From Micromonospora citrea (GTDB lineage Bacteria; Actinomycetota; Actinomycetes; Mycobacteriales; Micromonosporaceae): 64,000 nt of DNA. The position numbers were made by a program, and so were the translations under genes. Within the stretch, counting starts at the first letter, position 1; every line of letters starts with the position of its first letter. The stretch is taken from positions 5,922,501 to 5,986,500 of the forward strand of contig NZ_FMHZ01000002.1 in assembly GCF_900090315.1 (NCBI RefSeq). The letters are read 5' to 3'. Below, one piece after another: positions 56,934 to 64,000 of this stretch. Below the pieces are notes generated by a model. The model worked only from the letters and a program-made list of their open reading frames with translations, made no database searches and was not told the DNA's origin.

Positions 56934-59627
56934 TCAGGCCAGGATCTCGACGTACCCGCCGGCGCCGTGCACGCGAATCCGCTGCCCGTCCCGGATCAGC
57001 CTGGTCGCGTGCTCCACGCCGACGAGGGCGGGCAGCCCGTACTCCCTGGCGATCACCGCCCCGTGGGTCATGAGGCCGCCGATCTCCGTCACCAACCCCG
57101 CGATCGCGACGAACAGGGGCGACCAGCTCGGGTCGGTGTAGGCGGTGACCAGGATGTCGCCCGGTTCGAGACTCGCCTCCGCCATGTCCAGGACGACCCG
57201 GGCCCGACCCTCGACGATCCCGCCGGAGACCGGGAGGCCGACCAGCGCGCCGGCCGGTACGTCGTCGCGCCGGTACGCCCCGGCGACGCCCTCACCGTCC
57301 GACGTGAGCACCCGGGGCGGCGTCAGCGACTGGTACGACCTGAACTCGTCCTTCCGCCGGCGGATGAGCCGGTCGTCCGCCCGGTTCGTGCGCGCGACGT
57401 CGTGGAATTCCTGGAACGTGAGATAGAAGACGTCCTCCCTCTCGCGGAGCACGTCGGCCCGAACGAGGCGCTCGGCCTCCGCCAGCAGGGCCTGCTTGTA
57501 GACGAAGTAGCGGCTGATGATGGCGTACTTCGGGTACTCCCGGTATCCGATGAAGGTTCGGACCCGGTCGATCATCCGCTTCGTCTCCTCCGCCTTCCGC
57601 TCCCCGTCGGGCAGGGCCCGCAAGCGCTCCAGCACCTCCCGTTCCTTCTGCTCCGCCTGCCGGCGCCCCTGCGCGAAGCGCCGCTCCCGAGCGCCCGGCT
57701 CGAGGTTCCGGACGTTGTCGAGGATGGCCGGCACGAGCGTGGTGGGGCGCTCGCTCCAGCGCGGCCTCGTGATGTCGATCTCGCCGACGCAGCGCATGCC
57801 GTACGCGTCGAGGTAGGCCGCGATGGCGTCGCGCGCCTCGGCCCCGCCCGGGAGCTTCGGCAGCTCGTCGAGGAAGCCCTCGTCGTCGACGCCCTGCAGG
57901 AACGCCACCACCTCCGGGTGCGGGCGGATCACGTCCGCGACGTCGAGCAGCGCCAGCCCCATCTCCGAGGTGACGTTGCCGGGGGCGGAGAGGGTGAGGG
58001 CGTCGGCCGCGTTCTCCTCACCCAGCCACTCCCGCAGCCGGTCGTTGAGCCACCAGGTGGCCTCCATCCCCGCCATGATCGCCTGCATGCTCAGCGGGTC
58101 GCCGAGCACCCGCTTGTGCTCCTGGAAGGCCTCCAGCAGGAAGTCGAACAGCGCCGGTCCGGTCTTCGTCCGGATGTCGCGGCGCAGGGCGGCGACGGAG
58201 GCCCGGCTGCGCTCGATCAGCTCGGTGACGATGGCCGGGTCGGTCTCGATCGGGGCGGGCGGGCCGCCGACCGGCGGGCCGCCGGGGCCAGCCTCCGAGG
58301 GCGTCAGCACGAAGTCGTCGCGGTCGAGGACGGTCTCCAGCGCGTCCCTGATCAGCGGGTCACCCTTTCCCATCACCTCGAGGAGGCCGGGGCGGCTCGC
58401 GGGTGAGGCCAGGCGCGCGGTGACGTCGACGAACAGCCGCCCGCCGGCCTCGTGCATCGGCGCCATGGCCGTCAGCTGCCACATGGACACGCCCAGCGGC
58501 CTCATGGCGTCGGTCATCATCTGCTGGTGACCGACGGAGAGGTAGACGCGGTTCTCCCGGTCGCGGGCCGCCGGGACGGGGAACAGCGTGGTGATCGGCC
58601 GGCTCTGCACCACCTGGAAGTCGTCGTCGACCAGGCACCATTCGATGTCCTGCGGGCGGCCGAAGTGCGCCTCGATCCGCCGCCCGAGCCGCGCGAGCCG
58701 TACGACCTGCTCGTCCGTCAGCGCCGGCTGCTCCCGCCGCCGCGGGTCGATCGCCATCTCCCGCGTCCCGCCGGCCGGCAGGGCGTGGACGGCACGCTCT
58801 TTGGCGGCGACCGCCCTGGCGACGATCTCGCCGTCGCGCACCCTGTGGACGTCCGGGTTGACCAGGCCGGAGACCAGGGCCTCACCGAGGCCGAAGCTGG
58901 CCTCGATGGTGACGACCTTCCGGTTGCCCGTGACGGGGTCGGCCGTGAACAGGATGCCGGCCGCGTCCGGGAGCACCATCTGCTGCACCACCACGGCCAT
59001 GTGGGCCGCGCGGTGGTCGATGCCGTTGCGCTGGCGGTAGGTGACGGCCCGCTCGGTGAACAGCGACGCCCAGCACCGGCTGACGTGCCCCAGGATCGCC
59101 GCCGGCCCCACCACGTTCAGGTAGGTGTCCTGCTGGCCGGCGAACGAGGCCGTCGGCAGGTCCTCCGCCGTCGCGCTGGAGCGCACGGCGTAGGCGGCCT
59201 GCTCGCCGAGGCGGGCGAGCGCGCCGGTGATCGCCGCCGCCACGTCGTCCGGGACGGCGACACCTTCGATGGTCCGGCGGATCTCCGCGCTGAGCGTGCC
59301 GACCGCCTCCCGGTCGCCCGGGTCCAGGCGGGCCAGCCGGTCGAGCCGATCGTCGATCTGCGGCGCCTCGGCCATGATCCGCCGGAACGCGTCCGTCGTC
59401 ACGCAGAAGCCGGCCGGCACCCGGACGCCGTCGATCCGCGACAACGCGCCCAGGTGCGCGCCCTTGCCGCCGACGGTCGCGACGTGCGTCTCGTCGACCT
59501 CCTGGAGGCCCGCCACGTACTGCCCGACCGTCGTGACACCCCCGGGGCCGCCGTCCTCCGCCGCGCCCCGCCGACCGCCCGGATGACAGGCGTTTTCAGC
59601 TTGGTCGAACCCTTCCGGCGTCCTCAT
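56934..59627 (-). CDS. rph: Rifampin phosphotransferase
   Basis: 897 residues. Three domains as in the known enzymes: N-terminal ATP-binding (VGGKGAHLGALSRIDGVRVP, AYAVRSSATAEDLPTASFAG), rifampin-binding middle and C-terminal swivelling His domain with the catalytic His about residue 855 in GGLMTHGAVIAREYGLPALV. The distance from this His to the C-terminus equals that in Listeria RPH (42 residues). It transfers the beta-phosphate of ATP to the ansa-chain hydroxyl of rifamycins, giving resistance. The ATG at 59627 leaves a 30-residue extension, preceded by GCGGAG. A rifamycin-associated element lies upstream. Confidence 0.92.
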   Translation of the reverse strand: MRTPEGFDQAENACHPGGRRGAAEDGGPGGVTTVGQYVAGLQEVDETHVATVGGKGAHLGALSRIDGVRVPAGFCVTTDAFRRIMAEAPQIDDRLDRLARLDPGDREAVGTLSAEIRRTIEGVAVPDDVAAAITGALARLGEQAAYAVRSSATAEDLPTASFAGQQDTYLNVVGPAAILGHVSRCWASLFTERAVTYRQRNGIDHRAAHMAVVVQQMVLPDAAGILFTADPVTGNRKVVTIEASFGLGEALVSGLVNPDVHRVRDGEIVARAVAAKERAVHALPAGGTREMAIDPRRREQPALTDEQVVRLARLGRRIEAHFGRPQDIEWCLVDDDFQVVQSRPITTLFPVPAARDRENRVYLSVGHQQMMTDAMRPLGVSMWQLTAMAPMHEAGGRLFVDVTARLASPASRPGLLEVMGKGDPLIRDALETVLDRDDFVLTPSEAGPGGPPVGGPPAPIETDPAIVTELIERSRASVAALRRDIRTKTGPALFDFLLEAFQEHKRVLGDPLSMQAIMAGMEATWWLNDRLREWLGEENAADALTLSAPGNVTSEMGLALLDVADVIRPHPEVVAFLQGVDDEGFLDELPKLPGGAEARDAIAAYLDAYGMRCVGEIDITRPRWSERPTTLVPAILDNVRNLEPGARERRFAQGRRQAEQKEREVLERLRALPDGERKAEETKRMIDRVRTFIGYREYPKYAIISRYFVYKQALLAEAERLVRADVLREREDVFYLTFQEFHDVARTNRADDRLIRRRKDEFRSYQSLTPPRVLTSDGEGVAGAYRRDDVPAGALVGLPVSGGIVEGRARVVLDMAEASLEPGDILVTAYTDPSWSPLFVAIAGLVTEIGGLMTHGAVIAREYGLPALVGVEHATRLIRDGQRIRVHGAGGYVEILA

Positions 59628-59752
59628 TCTCCGCTCGCCGCCCCTCTGCCGTCGACCGGTCGCTCCACCCGGCCGGGCGATTTCGACCCGACCTGGCGGC
59701 CAGTTTCCTCGCCCCGTTTCCGGGTCCGGCCGACGATTCTGCGGCAGGGCCC

Positions 59753-59771
59753 GGGTCTTGTGGCAAGCCCC
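59753..59771 (-). promoter_or_regulatory. Rifamycin-associated element (RAE)
   Basis: GGGTCTTGTGGCAAGCCCC matches the published RAE inverted repeat GGGGCTTGCGGCAAGGCCC at 16 of 19 positions. It lies 126-144 bp upstream of rph. RAE is known to precede rifamycin-inactivation genes in actinomycetes and is needed for their induction by rifamycins. Confidence 0.8.
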
Positions 59772-59965
59772 GGGGTGGGATATACGTTTAAGTGGGGCGA
59801 AAGCCCGTCGTCCACCACCGCGAAATCGAATTCAGATTCGCGATTATGACGCGGCTCGTATCGCGCCCCCGTCGTCAGTCAGCAGGGTGAGTGACGCGGC
59901 CGGCAGCGTCGGCCGTGTTCCCGGGCTGTGCGCTCCGCTGCTGACGGTGCTCGACGTGGCAGGGG

Positions 59966-60003
59966 CCGGGCGCAGGCCGAGGTCCCGATCGGCCTGCGCC
60001 CGG
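59966..60003 (-). terminator. Terminator hairpin of the ABC operon
   Basis: CCGGGCGCAGGCCGA (59966-59980) and its perfect complement (59989-60003) form a 15-bp stem with an 8-nt loop, 33 bp after the stop of the ABC permease gene. This would insulate rph from the upstream operon. The remaining 400 bp of this gap hold only the RAE and the rph promoter region. Confidence 0.75.
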
Positions 60004-60036
60004 TTCGTGCTCCCGTTCCCGATGCCGAGACCTCGA

Positions 60037-60867
60037 TCAGCTGGGCCGGGGCTCCCAGCGGAAGTACCGGCGTGCCACGAGAAGCGACACCGTCAGCCAG
60101 CCCAACAGCACGCCGAGGGAAGGCAGCACGGCGACGAAGGTCTCGGCGAGAGTCAACGCCTGGCCCTCGTCGGTGTCGGCGAGCCAGCCGACCCGCATCA
60201 TCTCGGTGAACGGCCCGCTGGGCAGGAACCAGAGCACCCGCTCCAGCGACTCCGGCAGCGCGCCGAGGGGCAGCATCGCACCTGGCGTGGCCAGGAAGAT
60301 CACCACGGTCGGCAGGGTGGTCAGCATGGCCGCTTCGGACGTGCGGGTGACCGCGGAGAGCGCGGCCGAGAACGCCGCCATGATCGCGGATCCCAGCAGC
60401 AGCGCCACCGCGATGACCAGCGGGTTCGCCGGCGGAGGCAGACCGAGCACCACTACGGCGTAGCAGGCCAGCACGACGAACTGGGCGAGGAAGATCAGGA
60501 TGGTGCTGCTGGCCGTGCCGAACAGGATGACGCGGTCCGAGGCGAGCCCGGCACGCAGGCGCTTGAGCACCAGCTCCTGGCGGCGCGAGGCGTACACGGT
60601 CGTCAGGTGATGGTGCACCAGGAAGACCATGACCAGGGTGGTGACGCTGACGACCCTGCGGACGCCGGGCACTGTCTGACCCGCGTGGCCGCCGACGAGC
60701 AGGATGGCGATGACCAGGGGCGAACCCACGGACATGGCGGTGGCCGTCCAGTTGCGGCGCAGGGCCAACAGTTCCATCCTCAGCAGCGCGGTCGTCTGCC
60801 AGAACGGCCGGGTGGCCCGGTCGCCGGGTGCGGTGGCCGGGGTCCGCGTCGTCGTCGTCTCACTCAT
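60037..60867 (-). CDS. ABC-2 type transporter permease
   Basis: 276 residues, about six membrane helices. The start TTALLRMELLALRRNWTATA is a cytoplasmic lead-in; SRRQELVLKRLRAGLASDRV is the conserved ABC-2 loop, and FLPSGPFTEMMRVGWL follows near the end. It is coupled (4-nt overlap) to the ATPase gene. The pair resembles drug-export systems such as DrrAB. No evidence ties it to rifamycin. Confidence 0.88.
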   Translation of the reverse strand: MSETTTTRTPATAPGDRATRPFWQTTALLRMELLALRRNWTATAMSVGSPLVIAILLVGGHAGQTVPGVRRVVSVTTLVMVFLVHHHLTTVYASRRQELVLKRLRAGLASDRVILFGTASSTILIFLAQFVVLACYAVVVLGLPPPANPLVIAVALLLGSAIMAAFSAALSAVTRTSEAAMLTTLPTVVIFLATPGAMLPLGALPESLERVLWFLPSGPFTEMMRVGWLADTDEGQALTLAETFVAVLPSLGVLLGWLTVSLLVARRYFRWEPRPS

Positions 60868-61796
60868 CGGGCGGTCTCCGGATCCGCGTACCGGTTGGTC
60901 GGGTCGTGGTCGGCGGCGATGTCCAGGAAGACATCCTCCAGGGTGGCCGGTCGCGCCGACAGCGCGGAGAGCTGGACGCCGCGCGTGTTGGCCCAGTCGA
61001 GCAGCCGGGTCAGGTCGGCCTGGAGCTGACGCGACTCGTACGTGACCCGGTCGCCCTCGACCGAGCGCGTGGCGTGCGGCAGGCGGGGGAGCGCGTCCGC
61101 CTCCGACAGCCGGAAGGTGATCCGGGCGGGCAGGGTGCGGACGACGTCGTGGGGGGTTCCCGTGGCCACGATGTGCCCACGGCGCATGATCGCCACCCGG
61201 TCGGCGAGCACCTCCGCCTCCTCCAGGTAGTGCGTGGTGAGCAGCACCGTCGTGCCGTCCCGCCGGAGTTCCCGCACGACGTCCCAGGTGCGCCGCCGGG
61301 AGGCCGGGTCCATGCCGGTGGTCGGCTCGTCGAGGAAGAGCACCTGCGGCCGGCCGAGTACGGCCAGGGCCAGCTCCAGCCGTCGCCCCTCGCCTCCGGA
61401 GAGCTGCTCGACCGCCACGTCCCTCCGATGGGTCAGCTCCACCAGTTCCAGCACCTGCTGCGAGGTGTGCGGCCGGACGGTGAGCGAGCGCCAGGTCTCC
61501 ACCGTTTCCCGGACCGTCAGCGAGCCGGTGAATCCGCCGTGCTGGAGCATCACCCCCGTCTGTGGGCGCAGCGCGGCCCGGTCCCGCACCGGGTCCAGCC
61601 CGAGCACCCGGACCCGGCCGGAGGTGGCGGGCCGCAGCCCCTCCAACACCTCGACAGTGGTGGTCTTTCCCGCTCCGTTGGTGCCGAGCAGGGCGAACAG
61701 CTCACCACGGTGGACCTGCAGCGACACCCCCCGGACCGCCTCGAACCGCCCGTAGTGGCGGCGCAGGCCGTCCACTTCGATCACGATGTCATCCAT
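60864..61796 (-). CDS. ABC transporter ATP-binding protein (DrrA-like)
   Basis: 310 residues from the ATG at 61796. Walker A GTNGAGKT (38-45), signature QLSGGEGRRLELALAVL, Walker B VLFLDEPTTGMD, H-loop TTHY and a C-terminal region (about 225-300) like those of DrrA/NatA-type exporters. Note the signature has SGGEGRR instead of SGGQ-RR. Paired with the downstream permease. Confidence 0.9.
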   Translation of the reverse strand: MDDIVIEVDGLRRHYGRFEAVRGVSLQVHRGELFALLGTNGAGKTTTVEVLEGLRPATSGRVRVLGLDPVRDRAALRPQTGVMLQHGGFTGSLTVRETVETWRSLTVRPHTSQQVLELVELTHRRDVAVEQLSGGEGRRLELALAVLGRPQVLFLDEPTTGMDPASRRRTWDVVRELRRDGTTVLLTTHYLEEAEVLADRVAIMRRGHIVATGTPHDVVRTLPARITFRLSEADALPRLPHATRSVEGDRVTYESRQLQADLTRLLDWANTRGVQLSALSARPATLEDVFLDIAADHDPTNRYADPETAR

Positions 61797-61933
61797 GCCT
61801 CCGAGGCTGCCGGTGCCCGGCGACAGGGCCAACCCACGCCGCGTCATGTCCCGGGCGTGCGGTACGCACGCGTCGTCCGTGCGTTCCGCACGCCGAGCCC
61901 GCGATGTCGCCGCGGGTGGGCGAGAATGACGGG

Positions 61934-62302
61934 ATGCCGAGCCGCCTTGCCGTCATCGCGATCGACGCCGTCCGACCACGACTGGTCGCCGACTTCTGGT
62001 GCGCGGTCCTCGGCTGGCGGGTCGTCGACGAGGATGGTGAGGTGATCACCATCGCGGCCTCCGACCGATCCTGGCCGATGATCGACGTGGCGGCCGTGCC
62101 CGAGGGCAAGACCGGCAAGAACCGGTTGCATTTCGACCTGCGCGCCGACGGCGTGTCCACCGCGGAGGAGCTTGACCGGTTGCTCGCCCTCGGTGCGCGA
62201 CGCGTCGACGTGGGGCAGACCCCCGACGCGAGCTGGGTCGTGCTCGCCGACCCCGAAGGCAACGAGTTCTGTCTGCTGTCACGTCCTGTGCAGGAGCTCT
62301 AG
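61934..62302 (+). CDS. VOC/glyoxalase-like protein
   Basis: 122 residues from the ATG at 61934. A single VOC module: DAVRPRLVADFWCAVLGWRV, KNRLHFDLRADGVSTAEELD and ASWVVLADPEGNEFCLLSRP. The His and Glu ligands of the first and last strand are visible (RLHFD, NEFC). Members range from glyoxalases to antibiotic-binding proteins. It is convergent with, and overlaps by 4 bp, the ABC permease gene at 62299. Confidence 0.85.
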   Translation: MPSRLAVIAIDAVRPRLVADFWCAVLGWRVVDEDGEVITIAASDRSWPMIDVAAVPEGKTGKNRLHFDLRADGVSTAEELDRLLALGARRVDVGQTPDASWVVLADPEGNEFCLLSRPVQEL

Positions 62303-63270
62303 GCGGCCCGACGCTGGACGCGCCACAGGCCGACCGCGGCGAGCAGCGCGCTGAGGCCGAGATAGATCGCCAGTTCGGTCCACTGGAACGGCCAGAACCG
62401 CTCGTCGGGCTGGTAGGCGATGTCGACGTGGAGACCCAGTTCGCCGAGGCAGACCGCGGTGTCACCGAACCTGCCGGTGGCGCCGGTCTTCGGTGCGTCG
62501 TCGAGGCACCGGTCGAAGGCGGCGTCGGAAAGCTGCCGGCCGTCGGACGTCAGGAGCCGGCTGGTGTCCGTGACCCAGGAGTCCGGTACCTCCATCCCGC
62601 CGACCACCGGTCCGCCGCTGATGCTGCCCAGCGAGCGGGCCTGGTTGACGGCGTCGGCGGTCATCGGCACGGTGATCCGCTCGGCGGGCAGGTAGTGCGG
62701 TCGCAGCAGGTTCGGTACGGCGAACTGCACCGCGATCACCGCCAGGAACACCAACGCCATCGCCGGCAGGGTGCGGCGTGCCAGCAGGCCGGTGACAGCG
62801 CCGAACACGAGACCGAAGACGGCACACCCGATGGGCGCGACACCTCGCGCGCCGAACAGGAGCCCGCTGAACCGGTCGCCGGTCGCCTGGTCGACCGGGC
62901 CCGCCGCCCAGGTCAGCAGCGCGCTGAGTGCACCCGCGACGGCCACGGCGGCAAGGCCGACGACCACCAGCTTGACCGCGAACCACCGGCGACGGGGCAC
63001 GCTCTGGTTCCACACCAGTCGGTGGGTGCCGGACTCCAGCTCACGGGCGACGAGCGGCGCGCCCCAGAACGCGCCGACGAGCGCGGGCACCAGACCGAAG
63101 CCGGCGGCGAGGAACAGCATCGTCTGCCCGTAACGGTCCGGCAGTTGGGAGGCGTCGGCCACCGCCCGGACGTCCCAGCCCAGGCGCAGCAGACAGCCGG
63201 CGGCCAGCAGCACCAGGACCGCTCCGACGATCCCTTGGGCACGGAACTGCCGCAGGCTCATCCGGATCAT
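62299..63270 (-). CDS. ABC transporter permease (ABC-2-like)
   Basis: 323 residues with about six helices. QGIVGAVLVLLAAGCLLRLG is the first helix. After FWGAPLVARELESGTHRLVW comes a conserved NQSVPRRRWFAVKLVVVG loop, then a large loop outside (SLGSISGGPVVGGMEVP) before the last helix (WTELAIYLGLSALLAAVGLW). Coupled to the ATPase gene by 4 nt. This type is common next to GntR regulators in actinomycetes, which would lie beyond the window edge. Confidence 0.85.
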   Translation of the reverse strand: MIRMSLRQFRAQGIVGAVLVLLAAGCLLRLGWDVRAVADASQLPDRYGQTMLFLAAGFGLVPALVGAFWGAPLVARELESGTHRLVWNQSVPRRRWFAVKLVVVGLAAVAVAGALSALLTWAAGPVDQATGDRFSGLLFGARGVAPIGCAVFGLVFGAVTGLLARRTLPAMALVFLAVIAVQFAVPNLLRPHYLPAERITVPMTADAVNQARSLGSISGGPVVGGMEVPDSWVTDTSRLLTSDGRQLSDAAFDRCLDDAPKTGATGRFGDTAVCLGELGLHVDIAYQPDERFWPFQWTELAIYLGLSALLAAVGLWRVQRRAA

Positions 63271-64000
63271 CGCGCCACCGCCGCGTCCGCACCGGGCCGG
63301 GCACCGGTTCCCGCAGCCCGCGACATGTAGGCGAGGACCAGCTCCGCCAGCGTGACCGGCTCGACGTGCCCGGTCGTCGCGTCGCCACGAACCACGGCGC
63401 GGCCGTGCTCCGCCCAGATGACCTCGGCCCCGGCCGGCGCGACCGGATGGCCGGCGATCCGGTGATGCGCCGCGAGCAGATCGGGCACCGGACCGGCGAC
63501 CTGGACGCGCGAGTCGCAGAGTACGACGAGGTAGTCACAGACCTGCTCGACGTCGTCCAGCAGGTGCGAGGAGAGCACGGCGCTGGCACCCAACTCACGG
63601 ACGAACTCCACGAGGTTGCGCATGAAGCCCCGACGCGCGAGAGGATCCAGCGCGGCGGCGGGCTCGTCGAAGATGAGCAACTCCGGTCGCTTCGCCGCGG
63701 CGATGGTCATCGCGAGCTGCGCCCGCTGGCCGCCGGACAGCCGGCCCGCCTTCTGCGCCGGGTCGAGGCCGACCTCTCCGATCCGGCGCTCGGCCAGCGT
63801 CGGGTCCCAGGCCGGGTTCAGCCAGGAGCCCATCCTCAGGTGGTCGGCGACGCTGAACGAGGCGTACACGGGGGTGTCCTGGGCGACGAAGCCCACCCGG
63901 GCCAGGTGCGAGGCGTCGGCTGCCGGCGTCGCACCGAGGACCGACAGCGTCCCCGAGGTCGGTCGGACGAGGCCGCACGCCAGCTGGAGGAGCGTGGACT
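63267..64000 (-). CDS. ABC transporter ATP-binding protein, 5' end outside the window
   Basis: Partial: the first visible codons read STLLQLACGLVRPTSGTLSV, so the Walker A lysine lies just beyond position 64000. Signature RLSGGQRAQLAMTIAAA, Walker B LLIFDEPAAALD, H-loop SSHL are present; the C-terminal 80 residues are variable. The 4-nt overlap with the permease gene identifies its partner. Confidence 0.9.
   Translation of the reverse strand, partial: STLLQLACGLVRPTSGTLSVLGATPAADASHLARVGFVAQDTPVYASFSVADHLRMGSWLNPAWDPTLAERRIGEVGLDPAQKAGRLSGGQRAQLAMTIAAAKRPELLIFDEPAAALDPLARRGFMRNLVEFVRELGASAVLSSHLLDDVEQVCDYLVVLCDSRVQVAGPVPDLLAAHHRIAGHPVAPAGAEVIWAEHGRAVVRGDATTGHVEPVTLAELVLAYMSRAAGTGARPGADAAVAR

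Noticed and set aside
56968..58406. 479-residue plus-strand frame opposite rph
   Set aside because: Shadow of the rph coding sequence; no start context or domain.

Overview
The window is uniformly high in G+C, with strong G/C third-position bias, many GTG starts, 4-nt ATGA/GTGA start-stop overlaps, F420-type enzymes, SARP/AfsR-like STAND architecture and several leaderless promoters. This points to a filamentous actinomycete, most probably Micromonosporaceae (Micromonospora-like). That placement is inferred from style and gene content; there is no rRNA or marker gene here. No tRNA, rRNA or CRISPR array was seen.

Layout. 0-4.8 kb: a lower-GC DUF6236-like gene, decayed ISAs1 and IS630 transposases, and a YeiH-type exporter followed by a LysR regulator. 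4.6-19.8 kb: the most coherent block, two divergent operons around a nested palindromic control region at 15.2-15.3 kb. The minus-strand operon (10 genes, mostly overlapping) encodes a lipoprotein peptide-binding protein, DppBCDF-like permeases and ATPases, a COG1228 amidohydrolase, a DUF885 metallopeptidase-like protein, an NTF2-like protein, a TIGR04076 protein and an F420/LLM oxidoreductase. The plus-strand operon encodes an XRE-cupin regulator, a DHDPS-like lyase/deaminase, a DadA-like FAD oxidoreductase, a [2Fe-2S] protein and an HcnB-like FAD subunit. Together they look like import, hydrolysis and oxidation of an imino-acid-containing peptide; hydroxyproline or proline peptides are my best inference.

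19.8-29.7 kb: accessory region with an IS256 remnant, a membrane-anchored NB-ARC/TPR protein, a TauD-like hydroxylase with a cupin and a divergent PLP enzyme, two tandem PIMT-like methyltransferases, a broken nucleotidyltransferase and a secreted PLD-like protein. 29.7-38.2 kb: DUF418 membrane protein, a decayed ABC ATPase, a GntR-TetR fusion regulator, a CoA-transferase with a CrtO-like membrane protein, HAD proteins, an FMN reductase-GNAT fusion sharing an operator with a MarR regulator, and an IS5 remnant.

38.2-47.7 kb: a NarL-type two-component pair divergent from a MacB/FtsX-like ABC pair, then a fully coupled four-gene cassette (CapK/PaaK-like ligase, small unknown protein, GNAT, Acg-like nitroreductase) with no function I can assign. 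47.8-56.7 kb: a TetR regulator with two perfect 17-bp operators in the promoter of a quinone-oxidoreductase-like gene, a PucR fragment carrying a hexanucleotide repeat, an AlkZ-like protein, a decayed AbiEii-type gene, a MerR/hydrolase operon with a perfect operator, an Imm-5-like protein and an ArsR regulator without the usual cysteines. 56.9-64 kb: rifampin phosphotransferase with a recognisable rifamycin-associated element upstream, two ABC exporter sets and a VOC protein; the last ATPase gene runs off the window end.
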